Source: Verrucomicrobia bacterium UBA1629 (lineage in GTDB: Bacteria; Verrucomicrobiota; Kiritimatiellia; RFP12; UBA1067). From it: a stretch of DNA of 33,138 bases. The position numbers and the translations under genes are program-made. The notes below the pieces were generated by a model. That model saw nothing but the letters and a program-made list of their open reading frames with translations, ran no database searches and was not told the DNA's origin. The stretch is from the NCBI GenBank assembly GCA_002321305.1, contig DCMF01000108.1, forward strand, positions 1 through 33,138, read 5' to 3'. Positions 22,184 through 30,520 of the stretch are shown in pieces (position 1 is the stretch's first letter; every line of letters begins with the position of its first letter).

Positions 22184-23155
22184 TCAGAGATAGTCCTGCA
22201 CCTTCTGTCGCGCAATCGGCACCAGCAACTGCGACAGCAGAAACGACTTTTCCGCAAGCCGCATCATCCGCTGCCCCCACAGCGACATGTCCGACCAATC
22301 CCAGCGGCCTCCCAGCTTGTTGAATGTGCACCGCCAACGTTCAAACGCGCGCCGCGAGAGCAGCCCGGAAACCGTCCCCCAGAAAAGAATGGCGCGAACG
22401 AGGTTTCTCCGGGCAGGGACGCCACACGCATTCGGAACACGCCGAGTCAAGATGTCATACACGCGAATATGCTGGTCCACCAACCGACGGACATTCCCGC
22501 TTCTCGTCATCGAGTTCGCGTTCACGCGATAGTGGTAATAGGCCCCGCTCACGCTCGTCAACAGCCGACATCGAGGCAAGACCTGCATCGTATGACAATA
22601 GTCTTCGGCGATGCTGATCCCGTCAGGCCACTCCATGGACGACAAGTCAACGCAACGCCAGCGGAAGATCTTCGTAACCAGAGAATTAAGCCCCGGAAGC
22701 GCATCCATCTGCAGCATGGCGTCCATTCCACTCAGGGACAGGCGGTTCGGGCACTCGCAAACGACGACACGCCCGCCAAGATATCTTTGCGTCGAGCAGA
22801 GGACGGCATCGGCATCCATTTCCTCCAACCGAGCAATCATCTTGGCATACAGGTCAACATCCAGCCAATCGTCCGAATCGCAATGCGTAATCAAGCCTCC
22901 CGTCGCCGCCCGAATCGCCGTCTTGCGCGCAGCGACAAGCCCCCGGTTCGTCTCATGCCGCAGGAACTTGACATGGGGCTGACGTTTCGGATAGTCCTTC
23001 AGCACACGCCGAACAATCTCGATGCTGTCGTCGGGCGTCGCGTCATCGACAAAGATGTACTCAATGTCCGCGTAAGTCTGCTCGAAAAGCGACCGCGCGC
23101 ACTTCTCGACATACGGTGCGACATTGTAAACAGGGATACAGACGGAAAGTCTCAT
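22184..23155 (-). CDS. Family 2 glycosyltransferase
   Basis: The 323-aa enzyme begins MRLSVCIPVYNVAPYVEKCA, with ADIEYIFVDDATPDDSI, RGLVAARKTAIRAATGGLITHCDSDDWLD (metal-binding DSDD) and a C-terminal region with ISIAEDYCHTMQVLPRCRLLTSV and YYHYRVNANSMTR. These belong to the common EpsJ/WcaA-like group. ATG 23155 overlaps the stop of the upstream membrane-protein gene (ATGA). Confidence 0.9.
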   Translation of the reverse strand: MRLSVCIPVYNVAPYVEKCARSLFEQTYADIEYIFVDDATPDDSIEIVRRVLKDYPKRQPHVKFLRHETNRGLVAARKTAIRAATGGLITHCDSDDWLDVDLYAKMIARLEEMDADAVLCSTQRYLGGRVVVCECPNRLSLSGMDAMLQMDALPGLNSLVTKIFRWRCVDLSSMEWPDGISIAEDYCHTMQVLPRCRLLTSVSGAYYHYRVNANSMTRSGNVRRLVDQHIRVYDILTRRVPNACGVPARRNLVRAILFWGTVSGLLSRRAFERWRCTFNKLGGRWDWSDMSLWGQRMMRLAEKSFLLSQLLVPIARQKVQDYL

Positions 23156-24945
23156 TTTGCAACCCCATTCTCAAGAACTTCGACTTGAATATTTTCGATC
23201 AAAGTCCTATCAATGGCATGATTATGCCGTACCACAAAAAATTTCCCATGCGACGTCTCCAGGACAAAACCCCTTAGCGCACATCCACTGACTATTTCCT
23301 GACGCGGAAGGCCCTTTGTCCACGCACAGACATTTCTTCGCAACAACATATCCACATTCTCCTTCATCTTCTCCTGCCGCGACGGATTGAGGAATCCTGC
23401 CGCCCGATAACGAGGACGAACGACGATTGACTGTCCGTGAACAAACGCCGAATCGCGACAAACGCCGACAAGCACATCCTCATTCGGGTCTGCGTACCAT
23501 TCGTCTGCGACCGACAGGCGCTGAAGCCGATTCGTCACGATTCCATCGCCCGCCCAGACATTGGCGTACGTCCACTCGTCCAGCACTATCAGTCGCGACA
23601 GCCCATAGAATTTCGACAATGCCTGGTTGACATACTCTTCACCCGTCCCCCACTGCACCAGCCCCAACAGCGATCGATCGAGCGACGAACGTCTGCAGAC
23701 GTCAAGATAGCCGCCTCGCACAACCCCACTAGGATTGGATCGCCACTCCCTCATCATCTGGGCATAGGCCTCATTCCCAAACCTTGTGGTCATTGCCGTC
23801 TGCGCCACCACCACCAGCGCGACTGCCGCCGACAACCAAGCAATGGCCCCGCACAATCTGGGCCATTTCCCATCTTTGAAAAGCACCCTAACAGAAAACA
23901 CAAGTGCCAGCACCTGCGCAAACCAGGATGTCCTTCCGATTCCGTCCGTCAATGCCATGGTCAACGTCAAGTTGACACCAAACGCACACGCCCACATTCC
24001 ATCTTCGCAATCCAAGCGCGTACGCAAACGCCGCGACAGCACAAACACGCAGATGAGCAGCAACGCGATCGGAATGAACGGGCGATCCTGGCACAGATGC
24101 ACGAAATGAATGGCCTTCATTCGCAGAAGCAGCGAAAACGGACAGTCTCCCCAAAACGATCCACGAACGGCCGCCCTGACAAAGTTGCCGGGCGCCAATA
24201 CACAAGCCAGACCGCCCCCCCAACAGCCCAACGTCAACGCGCCCCGACAGACATCCGACAACCCGTTGACGCCTTGACGACGAAGACTGGAAATCCAGTA
24301 GAGGACAAGACAGATTCCGACGGTCATCGCCACCATCTCATGTCCACCGACGACAATGAAACCGATCAACGCCCACATAGCCCCTTGGCAAAGACTGGAG
24401 GCTTGCCTCCAACGGCAACCGAGCCCGTTCGCCCTATAATACGGCAACAGGCCAATCCCGGCAATCGCAAGCGCGCAAAGGTAGGAAAAACTACCCGACA
24501 TCCAAAGGACAGCCTCCGGATCCAAGGCAACGAAGAACATCAGAAAATAGATCAAGCAGAATGTGCTTTTTCGACTGCCACAAGCCACCCATACGCAATG
24601 CGAAAGCGCCACCCACAAAGAGGCGTTAACCGCTGCGAACACCCAACGCGGCAAACAAAGCAATGGGAACGTGATCAGCCAAGCCAAGAACCGCCCACCC
24701 CACTTAAGATAGAGGAATTGACAGTTCATCCAGTACGTCTGCAGGAAATCAGGTATGCCCCAGAAATCCGAAAACGACGGAAAATGTTCTGAAAGTGTCG
24801 GAAAATGTTCAGCCGCACACTCTCCAAACATCTTCAGCATCATGCAGAAATCATCGGAAAGATAGGGTGACAGCCAAGACAGCCAGCACACGGCAATCCA
24901 AGAGGCCATCATCACGACAATACGGCACACACGAAAATCTCTCAC
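23152..24945 (-). CDS. Large polytopic membrane protein, DUF6056-like
   Basis: The 597-aa protein has roughly ten to twelve hydrophobic segments in the first 420 residues and a soluble C-terminal part of about 170 residues. The features LSPYLSDDFCMM near the first helix, WGGRFLAW and GGHEMVAMTVG resemble uncharacterised DUF6056 proteins. These are often found in glycan loci and are thought to be polymerase-like or lipid-linked glycosyltransferases. That role is an inference; this could be the Wzy-type polymerase otherwise missing from the cluster. GTG 24945 is chosen for its one-base spacing from the flippase stop and the GGAGGG site six bases upstream. Base composition is clearly less GC-rich than in the flanking housekeeping genes. 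Confidence 0.7.
   Translation of the reverse strand: MRDFRVCRIVVMMASWIAVCWLSWLSPYLSDDFCMMLKMFGECAAEHFPTLSEHFPSFSDFWGIPDFLQTYWMNCQFLYLKWGGRFLAWLITFPLLCLPRWVFAAVNASLWVALSHCVWVACGSRKSTFCLIYFLMFFVALDPEAVLWMSGSFSYLCALAIAGIGLLPYYRANGLGCRWRQASSLCQGAMWALIGFIVVGGHEMVAMTVGICLVLYWISSLRRQGVNGLSDVCRGALTLGCWGGGLACVLAPGNFVRAAVRGSFWGDCPFSLLLRMKAIHFVHLCQDRPFIPIALLLICVFVLSRRLRTRLDCEDGMWACAFGVNLTLTMALTDGIGRTSWFAQVLALVFSVRVLFKDGKWPRLCGAIAWLSAAVALVVVAQTAMTTRFGNEAYAQMMREWRSNPSGVVRGGYLDVCRRSSLDRSLLGLVQWGTGEEYVNQALSKFYGLSRLIVLDEWTYANVWAGDGIVTNRLQRLSVADEWYADPNEDVLVGVCRDSAFVHGQSIVVRPRYRAAGFLNPSRQEKMKENVDMLLRRNVCAWTKGLPRQEIVSGCALRGFVLETSHGKFFVVRHNHAIDRTLIENIQVEVLENGVAK
24769..24810 (-). repeat. Two tandem 21-bp units inside the DUF6056-like gene
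   Basis: Units 24769-24789 and 24790-24810 match at 17 of 21 positions and share ggaaaatgttc. They encode EHFPTLS followed by EHFPSFS in the loop after the first membrane segment. The unit is a multiple of three, so the frame is kept. Confidence 0.65.
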
Positions 24946-24946
24946 C

Positions 24947-26479
24947 TCAATCCCTCCTCTCGTTTGAGACATCTGCAACACCGACATATGCCAACAGAAA
25001 ACGAAACGCTGAAAACCTGCTTGGGAATCGTCTCGCGCCCAACGACAGAAACTCCTTTGCAATGTCCAACTTAAAAGCTATCAGAAGAAAAGCATAGACC
25101 AAGCCAGACCCACCCCACACGGTCATCAGGCGAAGAATCAGACAACATACGCTATCGCCGCGAATGGGGAGGCCAAGCAACATGCCGCCACCACATGCAA
25201 GCGCAAAGGCTAAAACCGTCGGCAGCACATCCAATGCCTGACAAGACAGTTCGTACTTGACTGTGCTGCGTCCAATCAGCATGTCAATCAGCGTAACAAT
25301 GGGCCAATAGGCCAAGGCCATCGATGCCGTCCATTCCAGAATGCCAAACGGAAGCACCGCACAAATCAACAGCAGTGCCAGTCCTGATTTAACCACCATC
25401 ATTTTGAGCACTACATCACTCCGTCCCAAGGCAGTCGCCGCTTGAATGTTTACCCCGCCGAGGCAAGCTATTGCAGCCCCGACACAAAACAGGCGCATAT
25501 ACGGAACGCAGGGCAACCATTGCCGCCCGTAAAGCAGCAGAATGCAGTCATGAGCCGTCAACGCCAAAAGAACCATGACTGGCGCGACCGTCGCGACATT
25601 TACCTTGAGTAGCCTGCGTATTGAGTTTCGCAATCGGGGGAGGTCATCATTCATCTTCGATAACGCCGGGTAGGAGACCTCGATGAGCGCGACATTCAGG
25701 TTGTTCTTTATCAATTCAGGAAAATTGTTGGCCTTATTGACATAGGCCAAACTCGCGCCAGAGTACATTCGGCCTATGACAAACCCATAAAGATTATTCA
25801 TCCCGACGTACATCAACTGCGAAACCATGAGTTTCCAGCCGAAAGCGTAGAGCGGCTTGACTCGCGCCAGACTAAATTCCAACCTGGGCTTCCAGCGAAC
25901 AAAAAACCAGCGCGCCACCACACCTGCCACACTGGACAAGGAAGACGACCACACCAAGGCCCATACGCCCCCCCCGAAAAAGGCCAAAGACACCCCAACC
26001 ACTGCCGAGGTCATTGCCGTAATCAGTGACACCCGGAGGACAAGATCAAAGCGCATCTCCTTTAGGAGTTCCGCGCTTTGAACGGAATTAATCGCATAGA
26101 AAATCAGATTCGCCCCCAAGACACGCAACACGCCCTTCAATTCCGGCATTCGATAAAAATCTGCAATCCATGGCGAAAAAGCAAATAACGCCGCATACGC
26201 AACGCTCGCAATCATCACGCTGACATAAAAGACAGAAGAGAAATCAAGGTCGTCAGCATTCTTCTTCCGAATCAATGCCTGTCCAAAACCCGATCCAACC
26301 AAAACCATTGCAACATTCAAGAACACCATCACCACAGCGACGGAACCGTAGTCCTGTGGCGTCAAGAGACGCGCAAGAATCATTCCAAGGGCAAAGTTCA
26401 GCCCCTGGACGCAGAACTGTTCCAACAGCACCCACGCGGCCCCACCCAAGACTTTCTGTGCCAACCCCTTCTCTGACAT
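24947..26479 (-). CDS. Wzx-like polysaccharide flippase (MATE/MVF superfamily)
   Basis: The 510-aa protein has about fourteen predicted helices. It begins with GAAWVLLEQFCVQGLNFALGMILARLLTPQDYGSVAVVMV, the standard start of polysaccharide biosynthesis (RfbX/WzxC-like) flippases, followed by SGFGQALIRKKNADD. It would move undecaprenyl-linked repeat units across the inner membrane. ATG 26479 lies one base after the TAA of the GtrA-like gene. It is one of the least GC-rich genes in the window. Confidence 0.88.
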   Translation of the reverse strand: MSEKGLAQKVLGGAAWVLLEQFCVQGLNFALGMILARLLTPQDYGSVAVVMVFLNVAMVLVGSGFGQALIRKKNADDLDFSSVFYVSVMIASVAYAALFAFSPWIADFYRMPELKGVLRVLGANLIFYAINSVQSAELLKEMRFDLVLRVSLITAMTSAVVGVSLAFFGGGVWALVWSSSLSSVAGVVARWFFVRWKPRLEFSLARVKPLYAFGWKLMVSQLMYVGMNNLYGFVIGRMYSGASLAYVNKANNFPELIKNNLNVALIEVSYPALSKMNDDLPRLRNSIRRLLKVNVATVAPVMVLLALTAHDCILLLYGRQWLPCVPYMRLFCVGAAIACLGGVNIQAATALGRSDVVLKMMVVKSGLALLLICAVLPFGILEWTASMALAYWPIVTLIDMLIGRSTVKYELSCQALDVLPTVLAFALACGGGMLLGLPIRGDSVCCLILRLMTVWGGSGLVYAFLLIAFKLDIAKEFLSLGARRFPSRFSAFRFLLAYVGVADVSNERRD

Positions 26480-26480
26480 G

Positions 26481-26879
26481 TTATTTACGGTCAACCGCCT
26501 TAAACACAATGTTTGCCATGAAAAAATTGAAGCCCGTTGTCACGGTCAAGACCAGAGAGCTCAATAACACGGGATTGACGGATGGGAACATGACGACGAA
26601 CAGCTGCAACAAGCCTGTTCCTAAAACCATTCCGACAGAATAAGCGACCGCGAAACGGCATCCTTCGTTGATCGATGGAGGCCGACAAAAGACCAGCCAT
26701 GCATTCGCGAGATACGCCAAAGCCACCGTCACGGCATAGGCCATTGCATACGCGACACGGCAATCTACGCCCAAGCGTTCAACCATCACATAAATCAGCC
26801 CCATTGACAACAACGTGTTGCCAAGACCGATCAGCGAAAAGCCTCCGAAGCGCTGAAGCAGACCTCTAGCGGACGTCAT
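26481..26879 (-). CDS. GtrA-like membrane protein
   Basis: The 132-aa protein has four predicted membrane helices and the GtrA layout: RFGGFSLIGLGNTLLSMGLIYVMVE, AYAMAYAVTVALAYLANAWLVF, FAVAYSVGMVLGTGLLQLFVV and LVLTVTTGFNFFMANIVF. GtrA proteins are thought to flip a polyprenyl-phosphate-linked sugar. The GtrB-like gene immediately upstream, overlapping by 14 bases, makes the classical GtrB-GtrA pair. ATG 26879 is preferred because the usual cytoplasmic lead-in of about 10 residues starts there. Confidence 0.87.
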   Translation of the reverse strand: MTSARGLLQRFGGFSLIGLGNTLLSMGLIYVMVERLGVDCRVAYAMAYAVTVALAYLANAWLVFCRPPSINEGCRFAVAYSVGMVLGTGLLQLFVVMFPSVNPVLLSSLVLTVTTGFNFFMANIVFKAVDRK

Positions 26880-27834
26880 CGTCTTCCTTTTCTCGGATGA
26901 TATAGCCCGGACGACCTTTGACCTCTTCATAGATGCGCCAAATGTATTCGGCAATCACCCCCAGCGACAACAGGAGAAGGCCACCAAACGCACAAATGAG
27001 GACGACCAAGAAGGTCCAACCGGGGATGCGTCTTCCCCAGAAGGACGAATTCCCCCACAGGGCAATGTAAGAGTAAAACACCCCTGCCGCCAAGGCCCAC
27101 AGGAACGACACCCAGCCGACCATCGAGATGACTCTAATCGGAAAAGTCGAAGCAGAGAAGAAATTGTCTTTTGCGAGGCGCAGCTTTTTGCGAAATGTCC
27201 AGCGGGACTTGCCGCCGTTCAAGCCAAGAGGCCGATGATACGGCAGGAAATACGGGTCGAAGCCAAGGCGCAGGACTTCCGCAATGCTTGACGTGTTGAT
27301 CGGATGAATCCGCGCATTCAAAATGTCAACGACCTCGCGGTCAATGAAGAAGAGATCCGCTCCGCCAGGCGGATAGCACACGTCCGTCACCGCGTTCATC
27401 AGGCGGTAGAACGCCCTCGACAGCAATTTGCCAAGCCATGCGTCATCTCGCTGCGCCCGGCAGGGAATCACGATCTTGTGTCCCTGCTGCCAAAGGCGAT
27501 ACATCTCGACGACCGTGTCGTAGGGCTGCTGCTCATCATCGACCATCGGCATTGCACACGCGCCACGACACTTGGAAAGCCCGGCAAATATCGAATAGTG
27601 CGAGCCAAAGTTGCGACTCAACCGATACGCGCGGACATTCGGGCACTCCTTTTCCAGCTCGCGCGCCACTGTATATGAACCGTCTGAAGAGCCGTCGTCC
27701 ATCACGACAAGCTCAAAGGGAATGTCCGCGGCCGACAGAGCCGCGCCAAGGCGCTCATGGCAACGCCGAATGCGATCCGCGCTGTTGTATGACAGCAAAA
27801 CGACAGAGAGAAGCCCTGGCGATTCCGGCTTCAT
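26866..27834 (-). CDS. GtrB/DPM1-like polyprenyl-phosphate glycosyltransferase
   Basis: The 322-aa enzyme has a GT2 domain (LLSVVLLSYNSADRIRRC, FELVVMDDGSSDGS, RLSRNFGSHYSIFAGLSKCRG, MPMVDDEQQPYD with DDE at the metal site) and two C-terminal membrane helices near residues 233-260 and 273-300. This is the layout of GtrB/ArnC-type enzymes that make polyprenyl-phosphate-sugar. It works in principle with the GtrA-like protein encoded next. ATG 27834 overlaps the TGA of the stranded acyltransferase fragment (ATGA), showing that this gene originally followed an acyltransferase gene directly. AGAGGGG lies just upstream. Confidence 0.88.
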   Translation of the reverse strand: MKPESPGLLSVVLLSYNSADRIRRCHERLGAALSAADIPFELVVMDDGSSDGSYTVARELEKECPNVRAYRLSRNFGSHYSIFAGLSKCRGACAMPMVDDEQQPYDTVVEMYRLWQQGHKIVIPCRAQRDDAWLGKLLSRAFYRLMNAVTDVCYPPGGADLFFIDREVVDILNARIHPINTSSIAEVLRLGFDPYFLPYHRPLGLNGGKSRWTFRKKLRLAKDNFFSASTFPIRVISMVGWVSFLWALAAGVFYSYIALWGNSSFWGRRIPGWTFLVVLICAFGGLLLLSLGVIAEYIWRIYEEVKGRPGYIIREKEDDDVR

Positions 27835-27930
27835 GTGCGCCCCTCTTTCCACCAGCGAACGCCTCGGCGAAACGCATTGACACCAATCACCGGGACTGCG
27901 GCCGCCAACAGGAAATCTACGGAGCCAACC
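27831..27930 (-). pseudogene. Stranded 3' end of an acyltransferase-3 gene
   Basis: Read on the minus strand, the fragment encodes VGSVDFLLAAAVPVIGVNAF and then RRGVRWWKEGRT before a TGA that overlaps ATG 27834. The intact gene at 30521-31522 ends VGAVDFLLAAAVPVIGVNAF, then RRGVRWWNDSRS. Three of the four base differences in the shared 84 bases are synonymous. The fragment is therefore a real former gene end and not a chance repeat. The frame may remain open further upstream, but similarity fades beyond 27930. No start signal is associated with it. Confidence 0.85.
27847..27930. repeat. 84-bp direct repeat, left copy, flanking the ATPase/nuclease cassette
   Basis: It matches 30537-30620 at 80 of 84 positions in the same orientation, offset 2690 bases. 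The outer edge at 27847 is sharp: the next bases towards lower coordinates differ completely, one copy continuing to the GtrB-like start and the other to the intact acyltransferase stop. Confidence 0.9.
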
Positions 27931-27990
27931 GGTGGGCGAACAACTGAAACTAAAGGTCTTGATGCAATCGTCGACAAAGCAAAATCCCTT

Positions 27991-29106
27991 TCACCTGTCT
28001 ACCGACAGGACTTGCACGGAAGAGTACCAACCGATCCGATGAAATGCCTCTAGTCCGAACGAACCGCGCTCGAACCACCCGTGATAGCTTTCCCAGAAAT
28101 CAGAAACAAATGAGGCCACCCCGTTTCCCGGACGGGAGAACGTCAGACCTGAACCTCCTCCATAACGAAGCGTATAGGAACACCGAACGCCGAAGATCCA
28201 ATCCGCAAGAATCGCACTGTCAAAAGCCGTATTGACAAGCGTAGCCAACGGATAGGCCGTCGTCGGCCCAATATCCTGATAGGCGCAAAGTTCGCACGTG
28301 TCCGCACAATACGCCTCGCACACGAACCATCTGCCACGCGCATGCTGGAACCGTTCATACGGGCGCATCATTCGCAACTCAAGCAATGTTTTTGCCGCGC
28401 CCCGGAAATCAACCGCCAACGGGCCACTTTCACCAAGAACGGAACATCCGCTCGAATCCTGCAGCAACTGTCCGAGAGGCAGTTCGCGTACACAAGATGG
28501 CAGTAGCCCCCCCGCACGACGAGAGGGGCGCAACAAGCTCAAGCGCTGACAAAACTCATTTTCATCTACAGCAGGGCGACACCGAAAAAACAAGTCCTGC
28601 AATGAAGATGAAGACAGGATCTTGACGTCTGCGTACAACTTCTGCGTCCGTAATTCATCCAGCTGATATTCAAGCGCCAACGGCAGCTTTGTCGCGCTAT
28701 CTTCCTGAAACAACCGATCCAAGTCAAGGGACGGGCTTGTTGTCGCCTGTGCATCTGGACGGACAAGCACAAAGACGGAACATTCACTGATGTCACAAAA
28801 CGAGAGTTTCGGCGCGAACCTAATCTTGAACAGTGCCAGACTGTCAAAAGCCTTCTTGCGAAGACCTGCCGCCTGGTTTCTCGATTCGTCCTTGAATTCA
28901 ATGAAGTAAATGCGCCCGTCCGCACCTATTGTCACCGCATCGACCGAACACCAGCCCCCCGCCCGCAAACGACAGACATCGCCCTTGACGGCATCCATGT
29001 TACACGCCGAAACAAGTGGCAACCGATCCGGGAACGGTATGCCCGCCTCCGTCTGCGGATGGACATGGACCGCGAGGTCCTGAAGCTGCCGCCATTGAAT
29101 AGACAT
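27991..29106 (-). CDS. Predicted PD-(D/E)XK-type nuclease, partner of the adjacent ATPase
   Basis: I do not recognise this 371-aa protein as a named family. Near the N-terminus it has GGWCSVDAVTIGADGRIYFI followed by EFKDESRN: D56, then E70-x-K72 on the next strand, which is the D-xn-(D/E)-x-K arrangement of PD-(D/E)XK nucleases, followed by a basic helix (GLRKKAFDSLALFK). The C-terminal 200 residues hold scattered cysteines and aromatic residues and no clear motif; they could recognise a target or partner. ATG 29106 is one base after the ATPase stop, so the two are coupled; ATG 29160 in the same frame would overlap the ATPase by 53 bases and is less likely. ATPase-plus-nuclease pairs are common in anti-phage defence (Gabija and Septu are known examples), but the pairing here does not match one I know. 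Nuclease activity is inferred. Confidence 0.6.
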   Translation of the reverse strand: MSIQWRQLQDLAVHVHPQTEAGIPFPDRLPLVSACNMDAVKGDVCRLRAGGWCSVDAVTIGADGRIYFIEFKDESRNQAAGLRKKAFDSLALFKIRFAPKLSFCDISECSVFVLVRPDAQATTSPSLDLDRLFQEDSATKLPLALEYQLDELRTQKLYADVKILSSSSLQDLFFRCRPAVDENEFCQRLSLLRPSRRAGGLLPSCVRELPLGQLLQDSSGCSVLGESGPLAVDFRGAAKTLLELRMMRPYERFQHARGRWFVCEAYCADTCELCAYQDIGPTTAYPLATLVNTAFDSAILADWIFGVRCSYTLRYGGGSGLTFSRPGNGVASFVSDFWESYHGWFERGSFGLEAFHRIGWYSSVQVLSVDR

Positions 29107-29107
29107 A

Positions 29108-30451
29108 TCAATCGTGTTGTTCCGCAGGTTCACGGCTTTCGCCGCGGACCAGGCGAGCATAGGGAATGGTCATCGCCTTGAAGATCTCCTCGATGTGGTC
29201 AGTCACGTCATGTGTTGAATACATTCGTCCGCTGTCCACCGACACCATATTGTAATAAGAGCAGACATTCCCTCGTTCCAGACGATCTGCGTAGACCGAG
29301 ATCGCCTTGAGAAAATGCGGGCTGTGCGTGTTGAGCAAAAGGCGCATGTTAAACTTGGCATTCAGCAAGACGAGAAACTCGGCAAACCGAATCTGCCATT
29401 CCGGATGCAGATTCGATTCGGGTTCATCGATAATCAACAGCCCAGAGGGCGAAATCGTGCCGTTCGTCAAACCCCTCAATATCTCGGAAATCGATTTGGC
29501 CCCAGATGCGACATTCAGCAAGGAAACGCTTTGGGAGACGTCAAGATCCTTGAACACCAAGTCCCGATCCAGCTTCTCAATGCGCCCATTCACCAGATCC
29601 ACCATCTCCGAGACAAGCGCATCGACCTGCTCTTGCCGCTGAACCTGTGCCAACGAAAGCGCATCATCTTGCGGATTTGTGTAGAGAATTCGATCCCAAT
29701 CCGACAATTCGCCAAAGCCATAGCGATTCCACGAGGGACGGAATCTCCGAAACGCTCCCCCATGAGCGTATTCGTCCAGCTGATGACGAGGCTCTAGATA
29801 AACCGGCGTCAACGCACGATTACCGCGAATCCCCTCGTGTTCGGACACCCGCCCCCGCATCAGCTTGATGCGGCAAGAACCCTGATTGTCGGAAACCATC
29901 TCCACAAGCGACTGCGCATCCGGTTCGCAGAAAGTTCCAGCCTGCGCATCAAAGGCACGGCTGAAAGCCTTGTTGACGACGAACTTCTCATAAATGTCGT
30001 CACCCGTATCAATAACGGCATAGACCTTCTCGGCGATAGTCGGCAACAAGGGCTCAATCTGCTTTTCAAAAGCGGCGAACTTCGATGCATCGTCCATGTC
30101 ATATCTGCGAAATCTCAAATTGTCCCAGATAAATCGCACGACAGCCTGTCGATCTTTCCAATATGACCGATCCGTGTATTTACGGCAATGTTCTACCGTC
30201 GTGCGTGCATCGTTAAAATACAACACCGGGAGTTCCGCTTGCGACAAGATCTGCCCAATCTCGTCAAATATGCTACGCGCGCGCTCGATGACAATCTGGC
30301 TCTCCACGCCTTGCAGCAGCGACTGCATCACCGTTAGCGCACGGCTCACCGTGCTCTTGCCGCACCCATTCGGGCCGGAAAGGACTGTGATCCCGTCCAC
30401 CCGAATGTCCGCAAGACGAACTTTTCCAAAATTTTCAAGGACAAATCTCAT
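29108..30451 (-). CDS. ABC/SMC-like AAA ATPase (AAA_15/AAA_21 type) of the cassette
   Basis: The 447-aa soluble ATPase has Walker A SGPNGCGKST (25-34), an ABC-like signature ASGAKSISEI (from 315), Walker B GLLIIDEPESNLHPEWQ with D342-E343, and a switch histidine in LLLNTHSPHFLKA (H376). The IDEPESNLHP motif is the hallmark of OLD/RecF-like ATPases used in defence and repair. About 280 residues between Walker A and the signature form a helical insert with no recognisable nuclease or Toprim domain; Gabija GajA and OLD carry a C-terminal Toprim, which is absent here. It has its own promoter and is followed one base later by the predicted nuclease gene. A mini-ORF (30448-30471) ends on its start codon. 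Function as the sensor or motor of a defence pair is inferred from domain type and context. Confidence 0.85.
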   Translation of the reverse strand: MRFVLENFGKVRLADIRVDGITVLSGPNGCGKSTVSRALTVMQSLLQGVESQIVIERARSIFDEIGQILSQAELPVLYFNDARTTVEHCRKYTDRSYWKDRQAVVRFIWDNLRFRRYDMDDASKFAAFEKQIEPLLPTIAEKVYAVIDTGDDIYEKFVVNKAFSRAFDAQAGTFCEPDAQSLVEMVSDNQGSCRIKLMRGRVSEHEGIRGNRALTPVYLEPRHQLDEYAHGGAFRRFRPSWNRYGFGELSDWDRILYTNPQDDALSLAQVQRQEQVDALVSEMVDLVNGRIEKLDRDLVFKDLDVSQSVSLLNVASGAKSISEILRGLTNGTISPSGLLIIDEPESNLHPEWQIRFAEFLVLLNAKFNMRLLLNTHSPHFLKAISVYADRLERGNVCSYYNMVSVDSGRMYSTHDVTDHIEEIFKAMTIPYARLVRGESREPAEQHD

Positions 30452-30471
30452 ATCGGCAATTCCACCAACAT
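30448..30471 (-). CDS. Possible leaderless mini-ORF (MLVELPI) coupled to the ATPase start
   Basis: ATG 30471 lies exactly where transcription from the TGGTATAAT box at 30479-30487 should begin. Seven codons follow, and the TGA (30450-30448) overlaps the ATPase start codon as ATGA. The ATPase has no Shine-Dalgarno of its own. This arrangement would let leaderless initiation feed ribosomes into the ATPase gene. It is short enough to be chance. Confidence 0.35.
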   Translation of the reverse strand: MLVELPI

Positions 30472-30478
30472 GGGCGCT

Positions 30479-30487
30479 ATTATACCA
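30479..30487 (-). promoter_or_regulatory. Extended -10 promoter of the ATPase/nuclease cassette
   Basis: TGGTATAAT on the minus strand, inside a longer match (ATATGGTATAATnAGCGCC) to the promoter of the Phd-type gene at the left edge. It lies in the 69-base gap between the acyltransferase stop and the ATPase start. It gives the cassette transcription independent of the polysaccharide operon around it. No clear -35 is seen. Confidence 0.65.
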
Positions 30488-30520
30488 TATTTCCCGCGCC
30501 TCTACTGACCATCGAGAACT

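Noticed and set aside
27835..28053. Short plus-strand frames across the left direct repeat
   Set aside because: The minus strand shows a clear acyltransferase end in the correct frame; the plus-strand frames have no motif or ribosome site.
29107..29160. Upstream start (ATG 29160) for the predicted nuclease
   Set aside because: It would overlap the ATPase by 53 bases. ATG 29106 has the one-base spacing seen at other junctions in this operon.
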